Shown here one piece after another: positions 26,482 to 35,371 of a stretch of DNA of 64,000 nucleotides. Positions within the stretch are counted from its first letter, which is position 1. Each line of letters opens with the position of its first letter. A program made the position numbers and the translations under genes. The notes under the pieces are model-generated. The model was not told the origin of the DNA, ran no database searches, and was given only the letters and a program-made list of their open reading frames with translations. Source of the DNA: Paenibacillus sp. S150 (GTDB lineage Bacteria > Bacillota > Bacilli > Paenibacillales > Paenibacillaceae); contig NZ_JACBYI010000011.1 of NCBI RefSeq assembly GCF_019352175.1, positions 109,675 through 173,674 on the forward strand, given 5' to 3'.

Positions 26482-27234
26482 TTAGATTTCAAATGTCCAT
26501 TCTGACAGACGGTTGCTCATAAACTCTTTTGTCCGTTGCTTCCGGGGCTCAAAGAAAATTTGCCTCGGCTCGCCCTGCTCCACGATGTTCCCCTTTTCCA
26601 TAAAAACAACATGGGTGGAAATATCCCGGGCAAAACTCAGTTCATGGGTAACGATAATCATCGTTACCCCCTCCGAGGCTATTTTTCTGATGACCTCCAA
26701 CACTTCTCCAACCAGTTCCGGGTCGAGTGCGGATGTTGGTTCATCAAATAAAATAACTTCCGGGTCCAAAGCGAGTGCTCTGGCGATACCGACACGCTGC
26801 TGCTGTCCACCGGACAGCTGGGAGGGATAATGCTCCGCTTTGTCGGCCAGCCCGACCTTTTCAAGCAGGGCCAGGCTTTTGAGGCGTGCTTCCGCTTTTT
26901 TCATTTTCTTCACTACAAGCAGGCCTTCCATTACATTTTCCAGGGCGTTTTTGTTGATAAACAGGCCGTACGACTGAAATACCATCGCTGTTTTCCGTCG
27001 CAGCTTCAGTATATCCTTGCGGGTTAAATGCTCGGTATTGACAGATAAACCACCGATGGCAACCGTTCCCGTCTGGGGTCTCTCCAATAAATTAATGCAT
27101 CTGAGAAGAGTGGTTTTCCCTGATCCGCTTGGACCGAGAATCGAAACGACGTCACCGCGCTTAACCTGCAATGAAATTCCCTTCAACACTTCTTCGGAAC
27201 CGAACCTTTTATGGATGTTTTCTACCCGAAGCAT
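26482..27234 (-). CDS. Amino acid ABC transporter ATP-binding protein
   Basis: A 250-aa ATPase of the GlnQ/HisP/TcyN type: Walker A GPSGSGKTT, Q-loop VFQSYGLF, signature LSGGQQQRV, Walker B VILFDEPTSALDPELV, H-loop VTHEL. The start is ATG at 27234 with a GGGGGTG-rich SD; a longer frame upstream has no SD and overlaps the monooxygenase gap. The gene order ATPase, binding protein, permease, permease is contiguous. It lies 46 bp after the monooxygenase gene. Confidence 0.93.
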   Translation of the reverse strand: MLRVENIHKRFGSEEVLKGISLQVKRGDVVSILGPSGSGKTTLLRCINLLERPQTGTVAIGGLSVNTEHLTRKDILKLRRKTAMVFQSYGLFINKNALENVMEGLLVVKKMKKAEARLKSLALLEKVGLADKAEHYPSQLSGGQQQRVGIARALALDPEVILFDEPTSALDPELVGEVLEVIRKIASEGVTMIIVTHELSFARDISTHVVFMEKGNIVEQGEPRQIFFEPRKQRTKEFMSNRLSEWTFEI

Positions 27235-27280
27235 CTTCACACCCCCTCTCTTCGCTGCCCGACCGATCCCGCTGAACCTC

Positions 27281-28603
27281 TCATGATTCAGTGTAACGGT
27301 TCGGAACAAAATCCAGTCCCAGATTTCCGCGTAAGGTTGTAGATTCATACTCTTCTCTGAACAATCCGCGTTCACGCAAAATCGGCAACACCAGGTCAAT
27401 GAACTCACGTGTTCCTTCATAATATGGAGGCCATACGAAGAACCCGTCACAGGCTCTGCCCTCAAACCACGCTTGCATACGGTCGGCTATTTGCTCGGGT
27501 GTCCCTACAAATTCGGATTTGGGGGTACCATAACGGAATGCCGCTTGCCGAAGGGTCAAGCCTTCTTTTTGGGCAGCTATTTTAATGCGGTTGGCCATAT
27601 AGCTGTAGCCATCATTGCCTTCGTCCTGCAATTCGGGGAAGGGAGCATCCGGATCAAGCTTAAACAAATCCACATTTTTAAAGAACAGCTTCAGCTCTGT
27701 TAACGCTTCTTCATAGCTGATGTAAGCAAGAATTTCTGCAAATTTGGCTTTGGCCTCTTCTTCAGTTCTGCCGATGACCGGATTTAAGCCGGCAAAGATG
27801 AGAATTTCGTCTTCCTCACGGCCCGCTTGTACAACACGCGCTTTTAAATCATCATAGAAAGCGTTGGCTTCTTCAAACGTAATCGGAGTCGTATATATAC
27901 CTTCCGCATACTCCGCCGCAAAATTCTTGCCGTCCTCGGATTGACCGGCCTGGAAAATCACGGGCTGTCCTTGCGGAGAACGGTTGATGTTCAGCGGTCC
28001 GCGCACTTTGAAAAACTCGCCTTCATAGTTCAAGGTGTGCAATTTGCCGGGGTCGTAAAATACATTGTTTTCTTTGTCGTACACGAACGCATCATCTTCC
28101 CATGAATCCCATAACCCCTGCACCACATCCAGATGCTCCCGGGCGCGTTTGTATCGCTCGGCATGCCCGTAGTGGACATCACGGCTGTAATTCAGAGAGG
28201 CTCCGCTTAATGCGGTGGAAACCACGTTCCAGCCCGCGCGGCCGCCGCTGATTTTATCGATGGTCATAAATTGGCGTGCAGCGTTAAAGGGCTCTGTGTA
28301 GGAAGTCGACAGTGTGGCCACCAGACCCACATTTTTGGTAACGGAAGAAAGGGCGGCAAGCAAGGTGACCGGCTCCAACTGGTTCACGGACTTGGGGGCG
28401 CTATGCTCATCAAAGTACAGGCGGTCAGAGAAAAATACAAAATCAAATTTTGCCGCCTCCGCCTCTTGAACTTGACGGACATGCTCTTCAAAGTTCACAT
28501 TGCCGTCCGAGGGCACGTTGGGATGACGCCAGGAGGTGCGATAGTGTCCAATGCCGAACACACGGGCACCTAATTTCATTTGTTTTTTATGTTTATCAGT
28601 CAT
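27281..28603 (-). CDS. NtaA/SnaA/DszA-family FMNH2-dependent monooxygenase
   Basis: A 440-aa luciferase-superfamily monooxygenase. Signatures: FDFVFFSDRLYF, GLVATLSTSYTEPFNAARQF, DKISGGRAGWNVVST, and FQAGQSEDGKNFAAEYAEGI. The family (nitrilotriacetate monooxygenase, dibenzothiophene sulfone monooxygenase, YtnJ/CmoJ) oxidises C-S or C-N bonds using reduced FMN from a partner reductase. The ATG has GGAGGGA upstream, and the gene overlaps the MBL gene end by 8 bp, so the two are translationally coupled. No flavin reductase is visible nearby. Sitting with an amino acid importer, it probably attacks an imported S- or N-substituted amino acid. Confidence 0.92.
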   Translation of the reverse strand: MTDKHKKQMKLGARVFGIGHYRTSWRHPNVPSDGNVNFEEHVRQVQEAEAAKFDFVFFSDRLYFDEHSAPKSVNQLEPVTLLAALSSVTKNVGLVATLSTSYTEPFNAARQFMTIDKISGGRAGWNVVSTALSGASLNYSRDVHYGHAERYKRAREHLDVVQGLWDSWEDDAFVYDKENNVFYDPGKLHTLNYEGEFFKVRGPLNINRSPQGQPVIFQAGQSEDGKNFAAEYAEGIYTTPITFEEANAFYDDLKARVVQAGREEDEILIFAGLNPVIGRTEEEAKAKFAEILAYISYEEALTELKLFFKNVDLFKLDPDAPFPELQDEGNDGYSYMANRIKIAAQKEGLTLRQAAFRYGTPKSEFVGTPEQIADRMQAWFEGRACDGFFVWPPYYEGTREFIDLVLPILRERGLFREEYESTTLRGNLGLDFVPNRYTES

Positions 28604-29600
28604 TGCTTTTCCCTCCGTCCTTAACAGCTTGTCTATATTTCACAACTCCGTTTTGTTCCGTTTGTTCGATTAAGCCCTGGGACAAGGCATAACGGACCCG
28701 GGAGATGGTTTCGGTAAAATGGAACCGTTTCTGAATTAAAGCAGGTACAGGTTCAAATACCCCGTAATACGCTTCGTAGGCTGATTTCCATGTATCCGCA
28801 GTAAATTGGCTGACCACCTTTTGCTGACGTTCGGCATTTAACTCCTGAAGCTGCGCCAGCCGCCCGCCAAAATCAACAAAGGGCTGATGATGGCCCGGAA
28901 ACGCCAATTGTACGGCATACGGCTTTAATTTATCCAACGATTGGATGAAGCTGTGAATGGGACTGGGATCAAACTCGTCGGACACATAACAGGTATCGGG
29001 CAAGCTGTCGGGCATCACTTGGTCACCCACAAAGATGATTTGCCAAGCTTTACTGTATAAGGCGTTGTGGCCGGCGGCATGGCCCGGAACAGACAATACC
29101 TCGAATTCCGCATCTCCGATTTGAATCCTTTCCCCTTCGTCCAGCAGGGTCAGGGACGCCTGCGGGAGCACTTGCTGTATATTGTTGTTCAGATGGATTT
29201 GCATCTGTTCCAACAAATCTTCCGGCAGTCCGTTCTTGCGGTAGGTATCGAGGAAATAAGCAACCAGCGGGCGGCCTTCTCCCCATAACCCTTCAATTTG
29301 CTTCCGGGCTACGGCAGACACATAAACTGGTGCACGGGATTGTTGTTGAAACCAGCCGGCAAGGCCATAATGATCAGGATGATGATGCGTAACGATAATT
29401 TTACGGATTTGATCAAAGGTAAAACCGATCTTTTTACTCGTTTCATGCCAAAAAGCAATGGCGGCTTCTGTGTTAAAGCCAGGGTCAATCAGCGTGTATC
29501 CTTCTCCATCCGGCAGCAGATAGCTGTTCATCCAGGCTGGATTGCCCATGGGGAGACGAATTTGGTATATTCCGTGCGGATGCAGCGAATAGTCGCTCAT
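28596..29600 (-). CDS. MBL-fold metallo-hydrolase
   Basis: A metallo-beta-lactamase-fold protein of about 334 aa. Metal-binding motif THHHPDHYGLAG (HxHxDH), a later GHAAGHNALY with metal His, a further FVGDQVMPD Asp, and LAFPGHHQPF. After the MBL domain there is a C-terminal winged-helix-like region (RFHFTETISRVRYALSQGLIEQ), as in the LACTB2/glyoxalase II-related group that cleaves thioesters, esters or phosphodiesters. The start is taken at ATG 29600; an ATG six codons upstream is possible. It is coupled by overlap to the monooxygenase. Substrate unknown. Confidence 0.9.
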   Translation of the reverse strand: MSDYSLHPHGIYQIRLPMGNPAWMNSYLLPDGEGYTLIDPGFNTEAAIAFWHETSKKIGFTFDQIRKIIVTHHHPDHYGLAGWFQQQSRAPVYVSAVARKQIEGLWGEGRPLVAYFLDTYRKNGLPEDLLEQMQIHLNNNIQQVLPQASLTLLDEGERIQIGDAEFEVLSVPGHAAGHNALYSKAWQIIFVGDQVMPDSLPDTCYVSDEFDPSPIHSFIQSLDKLKPYAVQLAFPGHHQPFVDFGGRLAQLQELNAERQQKVVSQFTADTWKSAYEAYYGVFEPVPALIQKRFHFTETISRVRYALSQGLIEQTEQNGVVKYRQAVKDGGKSND

Positions 29601-29668
29601 TTTGCTTTTCACTCCCATATATTTATAAGCATATGCATTTACTAGGAATTAGAAATAAAAAAATTATT

Positions 29669-30865
29669 CTACTCCGGACGTTGCTGCAATTCCTGGTACG
29701 CCTTATACAACCGCCGGATACCCAGCGCAATCCTTTCCCCGGAACAATATGTAAAGCACAGGCGTATGGTATCTCTCCCTTCTTTATTTTCATAAAAGGC
29801 ACTGCCGTCAAGCACACTCACTCCATGCGCTTCTGCAAGCCGGGTCAGCCGTATGACATCCGTCGGCTGTGTAAAACGGGCACATAAGAAAAATCCGCCC
29901 CTTGGCACTTGGACTTCAATACGGTCCCCGAAGGTATTAACCAGCGCGTTCACCATCACATCCCTTTGCTCCCTGTAGTGCGCATTAACACCGTCCAAAT
30001 ATGTCTGGAAATCGTTGTTCTGCAAATACGTGGACACAATCTCTTGCATGTAGGGATTTGTTTGGGAACCGCTCATGAATTGCTGCACAAATCGGCTTAA
30101 TACCGGAGGAACAACTGCCCAGCCCAGGCGAACCCCGGGACCGATGATTTTCGAGAACGTCCCGATATGAATCACATAACGGGGAGCAAAGGTGTGAATA
30201 GCAGGAAGGAAGGAGCCGTTAAAGTTCAATTCAAGATACGCATCGTCCTCCAAAATATAAAACCCGTACCTCGCTGCCAAATCCGCCAATTGCTGTCTCC
30301 GTTCAACAGACAGACAAACCCCTGTGGGATTTTGATAGTTCGGCATCACATACAACAATTTTGGCAGCGGCTCACCGGCCAGCACCCGTCTCTCCAGCTC
30401 CACTTGCAGGGGCTCAATCAGAATACCGTTTGAGTCGATTTCAAAGGATCGGATGCGAGCCGCACCCGCAAGACGGAACATGCGGACCGCGCCAAAGAAA
30501 CTGGGATTCTCAACCCAAACCTCATCGCCAACGTTGCATAGAATGCGCGCAATGACTTCAATCGCCTGCGCGGCGCCAACTGTAATTTTAATTTGTTCCA
30601 CCGGCACCTGCATCCCGATTTTCTCAAGCCGCCCGCCCACCCAGCTTGGCAAAAAAGAAACGGCCGGACCGCCAAAATAATGGAGTGCGCGTGTTCCCTG
30701 CTCCAAAGTAGCCTGTTTTGCCGCTTCGGCCAGCGCTTGAACCGGAAACAGCTCCGAATATGGAAAGCCAAAGGATAAATGCACATGATCAGGGTTGTCA
30801 TTTTTCGTGCCGCCCACTGTATTGGTGGTTTGTAAAAAGCGGTTATACGTAAAGGATTCCGGCAT
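29669..30865 (-). CDS. PLP-dependent class I/II aminotransferase
   Basis: A 398-aa fold-type I aminotransferase of the 2-aminoadipate/MocR-like group without the GntR head. Landmarks: VGAAQAIEVIARILCNVGDEVWVENP, the YVMPNYQNPTGVCLS segment with the PLP-ring Asn/Pro, GFYILEDDAYLEL (Asp binding the pyridine N), and IGTFSKIIGPGVRLGW with the Schiff-base Lys. AGGAGAG precedes the ATG. It is the second gene of the operon, 14 bp after the YciI-like gene. It probably transaminates the imported amino acid or a product of it. Confidence 0.92.
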   Translation of the reverse strand: MPESFTYNRFLQTTNTVGGTKNDNPDHVHLSFGFPYSELFPVQALAEAAKQATLEQGTRALHYFGGPAVSFLPSWVGGRLEKIGMQVPVEQIKITVGAAQAIEVIARILCNVGDEVWVENPSFFGAVRMFRLAGAARIRSFEIDSNGILIEPLQVELERRVLAGEPLPKLLYVMPNYQNPTGVCLSVERRQQLADLAARYGFYILEDDAYLELNFNGSFLPAIHTFAPRYVIHIGTFSKIIGPGVRLGWAVVPPVLSRFVQQFMSGSQTNPYMQEIVSTYLQNNDFQTYLDGVNAHYREQRDVMVNALVNTFGDRIEVQVPRGGFFLCARFTQPTDVIRLTRLAEAHGVSVLDGSAFYENKEGRDTIRLCFTYCSGERIALGIRRLYKAYQELQQRPE

Positions 30866-30879
30866 GCTATATCGCTCTC

Positions 30880-31152
30880 CTAAGTTTCATTTCCCCATTT
30901 GGCTACCCACTCATGAACTTTAAATTCACGCACACCATGAACGGCAAAAGGAGAACGGGCTAAAAGTTCCTCCACCTCCGCCTGAGATCCGCCGCGGAAC
31001 AGGATCAATCCCAAAGAACCGTCCGCAAATTTACCATTTGCAATTATTGTTCCTTGTGCGCGCAGATCATCTAAATATTTCATATGATCCTCAAAGTATT
31101 GTTCTTTTTTCGAATTATCCAATTCCGTTACAAATACTGCAAAGTACGCCAT
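30880..31152 (-). CDS. YciI-family small protein (first gene of the operon)
   Basis: A 90-aa ferredoxin-like-fold protein: AYFAVFVTELDNSKKEQYFEDHMKYLDDL, GTIIANGKFADGSLGLILFRGGS, and LARSPFAVHGVREFKVHEW, the YCII pattern. YciI-like proteins act as small hydrolases/dehalogenases or dimeric enzymes with His/Asp dyads; here D/H residues of FEDHMKYLDD fit. The start is taken at MAYFAV with GGGAG 8 nt upstream. It heads the eight-gene minus-strand cluster, so the promoter should lie in the 31153-31260 AT-rich DNA. Confidence 0.85.
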   Translation of the reverse strand: MAYFAVFVTELDNSKKEQYFEDHMKYLDDLRAQGTIIANGKFADGSLGLILFRGGSQAEVEELLARSPFAVHGVREFKVHEWVAKWGNET

Positions 31153-31660
31153 CTCCAATTCTCCCATCGGATTATATTAATATTATTTAGAGCGGGTTAC
31201 TTGTAATTATGATATTTGCAATTTTAATATATAAAACTTTCTTTTGCAACAACAAATCGTGAAACTTCGCTAAATTTCGACATATTACACGCCGCTTTTA
31301 ATGCTCTCCTCCCAGTTAGCTTCCAGGAAGAGGCGGGTATTAAGGCGGCTTTTTTGCGGGAAAAATCAACGGATTCTTGAGCATTCAAGTAGGAGAACGG
31401 CGATGACGCGATTGGAGCAGCAGTACGAAGAATGGTAAAAAAAACAATCTGGAGAATGAAAGCAATCATAGGCGATCAGCAATTTAGATCATCTGTTTCC
31501 GGAGCGGGAGGTTCGCGATTTCAATAATGGCTGCGCATCTGGATTTGGCCGCTGAAGTTGAGGGCTGGCGGTTTGCGCCGGATCAGGTGAACGCGAAATG
31601 ACAAAAATCCCGCTTCCACTTTCGCTGCCTGCTTGCTCCTCACAATCCCCGAGACAGCAA
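31153..31660. other. Intergenic region upstream of the amino acid operon
   Basis: The first ~100 bp are AT-rich and should contain the operon promoter, but several overlapping -10-like boxes prevent a confident choice. No CymR box or riboswitch was recognised. The rest (31260-31660) has short broken frames on both strands and looks like decayed coding DNA of unidentifiable origin. Confidence 0.4.
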
Positions 31661-31688
31661 GAAAGAACGGCATCTCTGCCGTTCTTTC
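31661..31688 (-). terminator. tRNA operon terminator
   Basis: 12-bp stem GAAAGAACGGCA/TGCCGTTCTTTC with a 4-nt loop, 5 bp after the tRNA-Lys 3' end. Homologous in position and core to the terminator of the other tRNA-Lys. Confidence 0.85.
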
Positions 31689-31693
31689 TATGA

Positions 31694-31766
<73 letters not shown>

Positions 31767-31775
31767 ACAATATGG

Positions 31776-31848
31776 TGGAGAATAGGGGGCTCGAACCCCT
31801 GACCTCATCGCTGCCAGCGATGCGCTCTCCCAGCTGAGCTAATTCCCC
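31776..31848 (-). tRNA. tRNA-Ala (anticodon GGC)
   Basis: 73-nt cloverleaf: acceptor GGGGAAT, D-arm AGCTCAGCTGGGAGAGC, anticodon stem CATCG/CGATG with loop CTGGCAG (anticodon GGC), T-arm GGGGTTCGAGCCCC, discriminator A. First gene of the tRNA-Ala/tRNA-Lys unit. Confidence 0.97.
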
Positions 31849-31947
31849 ATGGCGCGTTTTAGAACTACAATATGTATTCTAAAAACTGACTTATTCTGTA
31901 CTATTCATGTCACTTTATTGATGATTTGTTTCACAGGCGACTTCTAT

Positions 31948-31976
31948 ATAATATAAAATATCGAGCTTCATGTCAA
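31948..31976 (-). promoter_or_regulatory. Promoter of the tRNA-Ala/tRNA-Lys unit
   Basis: Near-consensus sigma-A promoter on the minus strand: TTGACA, 17-bp spacer, TATTAT, about 100 bp before tRNA-Ala. Confidence 0.85.
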
Positions 31977-32230
31977 CACTTTTGTTAAAATTTTTTTTGG
32001 CGCGCCAATGCTGATTATCAACCATCCGCATACCCGCCCGACTTCGACCTGACAGTAAGCCGCCAGCATTGCAGCGGCCTACTTCTCTGCATGGAAACAG
32101 GCCGGCAGGCCTGTTCCGCCGCTTGAAGGCATGTCCGCAACATGAGGGGGCTGCCGCTTTGGATGTGCAGCACTGCGGAGTCCTTGAAGAGCTTAATTCT
32201 GCGGCGCTTGCAGGAAGCTTCCTCAGCTCC
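31977..32230. other. Intergenic region between tRNA promoter and nrdR
   Basis: GC-rich DNA without a gene. It contains one perfect hairpin AACAGGCC/GGCCTGTT (32096-32115) that lacks a T-run; it may still end the nrdR transcript. Confidence 0.4.
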
Positions 32231-32707
32231 CTACAATCCTTCCAGCTCCCCGGTGCTTTTGGACAGCAGCCCCTTCAATTCCTTCATGAACATGTTGATA
32301 TCTTTGAACTGGCGGTAGACGGAGGCGAAGCGGACGTAGGCAACTTCATCTACAGGATAGAGCTGCTCCATGACGAGCTCGCCGATCTGGCGGCTCTCCA
32401 CTTCGGCCAGAGCGATGCCGCGCAGGGATTTCTCGACTTCGGAGACGATAACCTCCAGGCGCTCGACGGAGACGGGACGCTTCTCGCAGGCGCGGATGAG
32501 GCCGCGCAGAATTTTGTCGCGGCTGAATTCCTCGCGGCTGCCGCCTTTTTTGATCACGATCAGCGGTGTCTCCTCGATCATTTCAAAGGTGGTAAACCGC
32601 CGGCTGCAGGACTCGCATTCACGCCTGCGGCGGATTGACTTATTCTCGTTGGCCGGGCGCGAATCAAGCACTTTGGTATTGGTGTGATCACAGTAAGGGC
32701 ATTTCAT
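32231..32707 (-). CDS. nrdR: Transcriptional repressor NrdR
   Basis: A 158-aa repressor of ribonucleotide reductase genes. The N-terminal zinc ribbon has paired cysteines (MKCPYC ... [10 protein letters not shown]), followed by the ATP-cone domain ([52 protein letters not shown]). It binds NrdR boxes when loaded with (d)ATP. ATG at 32707 with AGGAAGTGA upstream. Length and motif order are standard. Single gene here. Confidence 0.97.
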   Translation of the reverse strand: MKCPYCDHTNTKVLDSRPANENKSIRRRRECESCSRRFTTFEMIEETPLIVIKKGGSREEFSRDKILRGLIRACEKRPVSVERLEVIVSEVEKSLRGIALAEVESRQIGELVMEQLYPVDEVAYVRFASVYRQFKDINMFMKELKGLLSKSTGELEGL

Positions 32708-32812
32708 AAGCTTAATCACTTCCTTTTGCAATATTGGCGCCGTCCCGGTCCGGCAGGAATCCGGCTTCGAAGAGGCTAATTCTAATTTCCATAAATCACC
32801 GTTTATTTCTTG

Positions 32813-32842
32813 TTATGAAGATGGCAACTACGGCACATAATA
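32813..32842 (+). promoter_or_regulatory. Sigma-G-like promoter of the SASP gene
   Basis: -10 CATAATA at 32836-32842 with TTATG at 32813-32817, 18 bp apart, near the sigma-G forms CATnnTA and GHATR. The gene type (spore protein) is the main support. Confidence 0.55.
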
Positions 32843-32872
32843 CAGTTACCAACCGATAGGAGGTGAACAGCA

Positions 32873-33091
32873 ATGAGCCAAAACAACAGCTCCAATAACC
32901 TGGTAGCTCCAAATTCCCGCGGTGCCTTGGAACAACTGAAATACGAAGTTGCCCAGGAACTCGGTATCACGCTCTCCCCAGATGGATACCAAGGCAATAA
33001 AACTTCTTACGAAAACGGTTCGATCGGTGGTTACATCACTAAACGTCTTGTAACCCTGGGTGAACAATCACTGGCAGGTCAGTTCAAATAA
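32873..33091 (+). CDS. Alpha/beta-type small acid-soluble spore protein
   Basis: A 72-aa DNA-binding spore protein. The germination protease site region is LEQLKYEVAQELGI and the second conserved helix is YITKRLVTLGEQSLAG. These proteins coat forespore DNA and change it to an A-like form, protecting it from UV and heat, and are degraded at germination as amino acid supply. GGAGGTGA precedes the ATG. It is monocistronic with a strong terminator, expressed in the forespore by inference from the promoter. Confidence 0.97.
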   Translation: MSQNNSSNNLVAPNSRGALEQLKYEVAQELGITLSPDGYQGNKTSYENGSIGGYITKRLVTLGEQSLAGQFK

Positions 33092-33112
33092 CCTGTCCCC
33101 ATAAGCTTGCCT

Positions 33113-33152
33113 AAGAAGTATTAAACACCCTCCGGGTCGTTTAATACTTCTT
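33113..33152 (+). terminator. SASP terminator
   Basis: 14-bp perfect stem AAGAAGTATTAAAC/GTTTAATACTTCTT with a 12-nt loop and TTTT after it, 22 bp downstream of the SASP stop. Also usable from the minus side. Confidence 0.92.
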
Positions 33153-33189
33153 TTTACATAACCGAAGTGATTTCAGTGCAGAACGCAGC

Positions 33190-33753
33190 TTAGAATTCAT
33201 TATATATCTCCGTGTACTGCCCGTAATAATAGATCACGCGCTGAACATAATGGCGGGTCTCGCCAATCGGGATATTCTTCACCGCCGCCTCGGTGCCGTC
33301 CCAGTCTCCCTCAGCCAGCCAACGCTGCACCTTCCCCGGCCCTGCGTTGTAAGCGGCAATTACCGCTATGCGGTTGCCCTCGAACTGGCGGGACAGCGAG
33401 GACAGATACCAGGTGCCCAGCTCAATGTTCGCCGAAGGCTCCTCCTTCAGCCGTTCCAGCGATACATCGGGAAGCTTGGCCTTTTCGAGCGCCCACTTGG
33501 CCGTATCCGGCATCAGCTGCATCAGGCCTATGGCGCCTTTTTTGGACTCACGGCCGGTCTTGTAATTTGTCTCCACCCGGATGATCGCCGCCACCAGGAA
33601 CGGATCCATTTCATAGGTGAGGCTGTGCGTGCGAATTTCGTTCTTATAATAAATGGGATAGAACCAGGACATCCAGTTCGTGCTCAGGAACAGTATGGCG
33701 GTAAAGCCTATGAACAGCAGGAGCAGCACTCTTTTTTTGCGCAGCCATTTCAT
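33190..33753 (-). CDS. Membrane-anchored SLT-type lytic transglycosylase
   Basis: 187 aa: an N-terminal membrane anchor (LRKKRVLLLLFIGFTAILFLS) and a goose-lysozyme-like SLT domain. The catalytic Glu lies in AAIIRVETNYKTGRESKKGAIGLMQLMP; the downstream motifs are NIELGTWYLSSLSRQF and AVIAAYNAGPGKVQRWL. It cleaves the glycan strand of peptidoglycan to 1,6-anhydro ends. The start overlaps the coaE stop by 4 bp (ATGA), so it is coupled. A conserved neighbour of coaE in Paenibacillus-type genomes. Confidence 0.94.
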   Translation of the reverse strand: MKWLRKKRVLLLLFIGFTAILFLSTNWMSWFYPIYYKNEIRTHSLTYEMDPFLVAAIIRVETNYKTGRESKKGAIGLMQLMPDTAKWALEKAKLPDVSLERLKEEPSANIELGTWYLSSLSRQFEGNRIAVIAAYNAGPGKVQRWLAEGDWDGTEAAVKNIPIGETRHYVQRVIYYYGQYTEIYNEF

Positions 33754-34346
33754 GACAGCCCCAGCCTGTCCCACAAACCGTCAACCTGCTGCCGGGTATA
33801 TACCGGATCACGGCTGTTGTCGATGACATAGGTGGCTCTGCTGCGCTTCAGCTCTATATCCATCTGGGCACCCAGTCTGCTCTCAGCCTGCTGGGGCGTC
33901 AGCCGGTTGCGTTCCATCAGGCGGGCCAGCTGAACCTCGCGGGGAACATAGACGACAGCAATGTCCTGAAACAGATTCTCCAGCTGCGATTCATACAGCA
34001 GAGGAATATCAACAACGATTAAACGCCGCGGATCCTCCTGATCCCAAGCATACATACGATTCTTAATTTCCCGGCGTATCGCCGGATGAGTCAGGCCGTT
34101 CAGCAGCTGCCGGGCTTCCGGGTTGTGAAAAACGATCTCGCCAAGCCTGGCCCGGTTCAGCGTTCCATCCGGCTGCAGAATTTCATCTCCGAACTGCTGC
34201 ACCGCAGCAGCCAGCACCGGGGACCCGGGAAGCATTACCTCTCTGGCAATGACATCGGCATCTACCAGCCGCGCTCCCTTATCCACAAACATTGCGGATA
34301 CGGTGCTTTTTCCGGAGGCAATGCCTCCGGTTAAGCCCATAATCAT
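33750..34346 (-). CDS. coaE: Dephospho-CoA kinase
   Basis: 198 aa, last step of coenzyme A synthesis (ATP-dependent 3'-phosphorylation of dephospho-CoA). P-loop GLTGGIASGKST at the N-terminus, the substrate/lid region DADVIAREVM, the HPAIRREI segment and VVDIPLLYES. GAGGTGAGTAC precedes the ATG. It sits between ytaF (upstream, 9 bp gap) and the lytic transglycosylase. Confidence 0.97.
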   Translation of the reverse strand: MIMGLTGGIASGKSTVSAMFVDKGARLVDADVIAREVMLPGSPVLAAAVQQFGDEILQPDGTLNRARLGEIVFHNPEARQLLNGLTHPAIRREIKNRMYAWDQEDPRRLIVVDIPLLYESQLENLFQDIAVVYVPREVQLARLMERNRLTPQQAESRLGAQMDIELKRSRATYVIDNSRDPVYTRQQVDGLWDRLGLS

Positions 34347-34355
34347 GTACTCACC

Positions 34356-35111
34356 TCATAATAGCTTCATTATTCCCATTGCAATTAATAATAACGCAGG
34401 AAACAGGGCGGCATGCTTCATCCAGTAGCTTCCTGACAGCCTCAGCCCCGTCTTCATCCCCAGCAACAGGAAGGTGCCGCTGAAGAGGGCGATCATCAAT
34501 GAAGTGGAAACTGGACTGAACCCCAGCAAGGCAGCGCCAAGTCCGGCCCCAAATGCATCCAGCGACAGGGCAATCCCGAGCACCATAGCTTCCATGGAGG
34601 AGATGCTGCCTGATGCGTCCATATCCGCCGACGAAGGTGTGCGGAGGATCTGGATGACCACCCCCAGGTGCCGAAGCTCCAATGAGAAGACCGCTGGCCT
34701 CTGCGGTTCGTCTTCCTCTGCTGCGCCGCCTGCAGCATGGGCAGCATTTCCTGCGAAGGCAGCCGCCGTCTCCGGTTCAGCTTCCCGTCCATCCTGCCCG
34801 GACTCTGCCTGCACATCTGCACCGCCGTGCTCCTTCTCTTTCTGTGTAACCATCTGGTATAGGGACCAGCAGCCCATCAAGACGAGAATAACCGCTCCAA
34901 TACTGGATGCGGCATGAGGAGAAACCACCCTGGCCAGCAGCACACCGACCTGCATTGAGACACATATGACAATTCCCGAGCACATTGAGATAATCAGAAC
35001 AGAGAGCAGCGGTATTTTCATTTTACGCAGCCCATATGTAATGCCGACACCAAAACCGTCCAGACTTAGGGCAAACGCCAACAGCAGCAGTGAAAAAAAT
35101 GGGCTGAGCAC
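34356..35111 (-). CDS. ytaF: Sporulation membrane protein YtaF (MntP-like fold)
   Basis: A 251-aa polytopic protein with two repeats of three TM segments carrying ALSLDGFGVGITYGLRKMKIP and GIALSLDAFGAGLGAALLG, the Asp-containing TM motifs shared with the MntP manganese exporter family. Between the halves is an 80-residue hydrophilic Glu/Ala-rich loop. The start is GTG at 35111 because GGGAGGGA lies 6 nt upstream. In Bacillus ytaF lies beside coaE and mutM and is sporulation-linked; its transport substrate is unproven. Confidence 0.9.
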   Translation of the reverse strand: MLSPFFSLLLLAFALSLDGFGVGITYGLRKMKIPLLSVLIISMCSGIVICVSMQVGVLLARVVSPHAASSIGAVILVLMGCWSLYQMVTQKEKEHGGADVQAESGQDGREAEPETAAAFAGNAAHAAGGAAEEDEPQRPAVFSLELRHLGVVIQILRTPSSADMDASGSISSMEAMVLGIALSLDAFGAGLGAALLGFSPVSTSLMIALFSGTFLLLGMKTGLRLSGSYWMKHAALFPALLLIAMGIMKLL

Positions 35112-35371
35112 CCGCAATCCCTCCCGTGAAGAACCAAAAGCCTGCACATACCAATCCGGGCGCATGGCTCCGTTCGCTTTCTTTCAGCATTCTTCACACA
35201 GTATATGGGCGGGACGTGCAGTGAGTGCCTGCCTTTTGCCGCAGCATGGACAGCATAAGCATGAACAAGATGAGACGGCATTGCCGGCCTCTGAAGGAGG
35301 ACATTTTGTTGAAACCTGTTCTTTCTTATATTTCAAAAAATACCGCCGTGCCAAATCTTACGATGCAGCGC

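Noticed and set aside
31224..31469. Small minus-strand frame downstream of the tRNA-Lys
   Set aside because: No SD or domain, and atypical composition; treated as decayed DNA.
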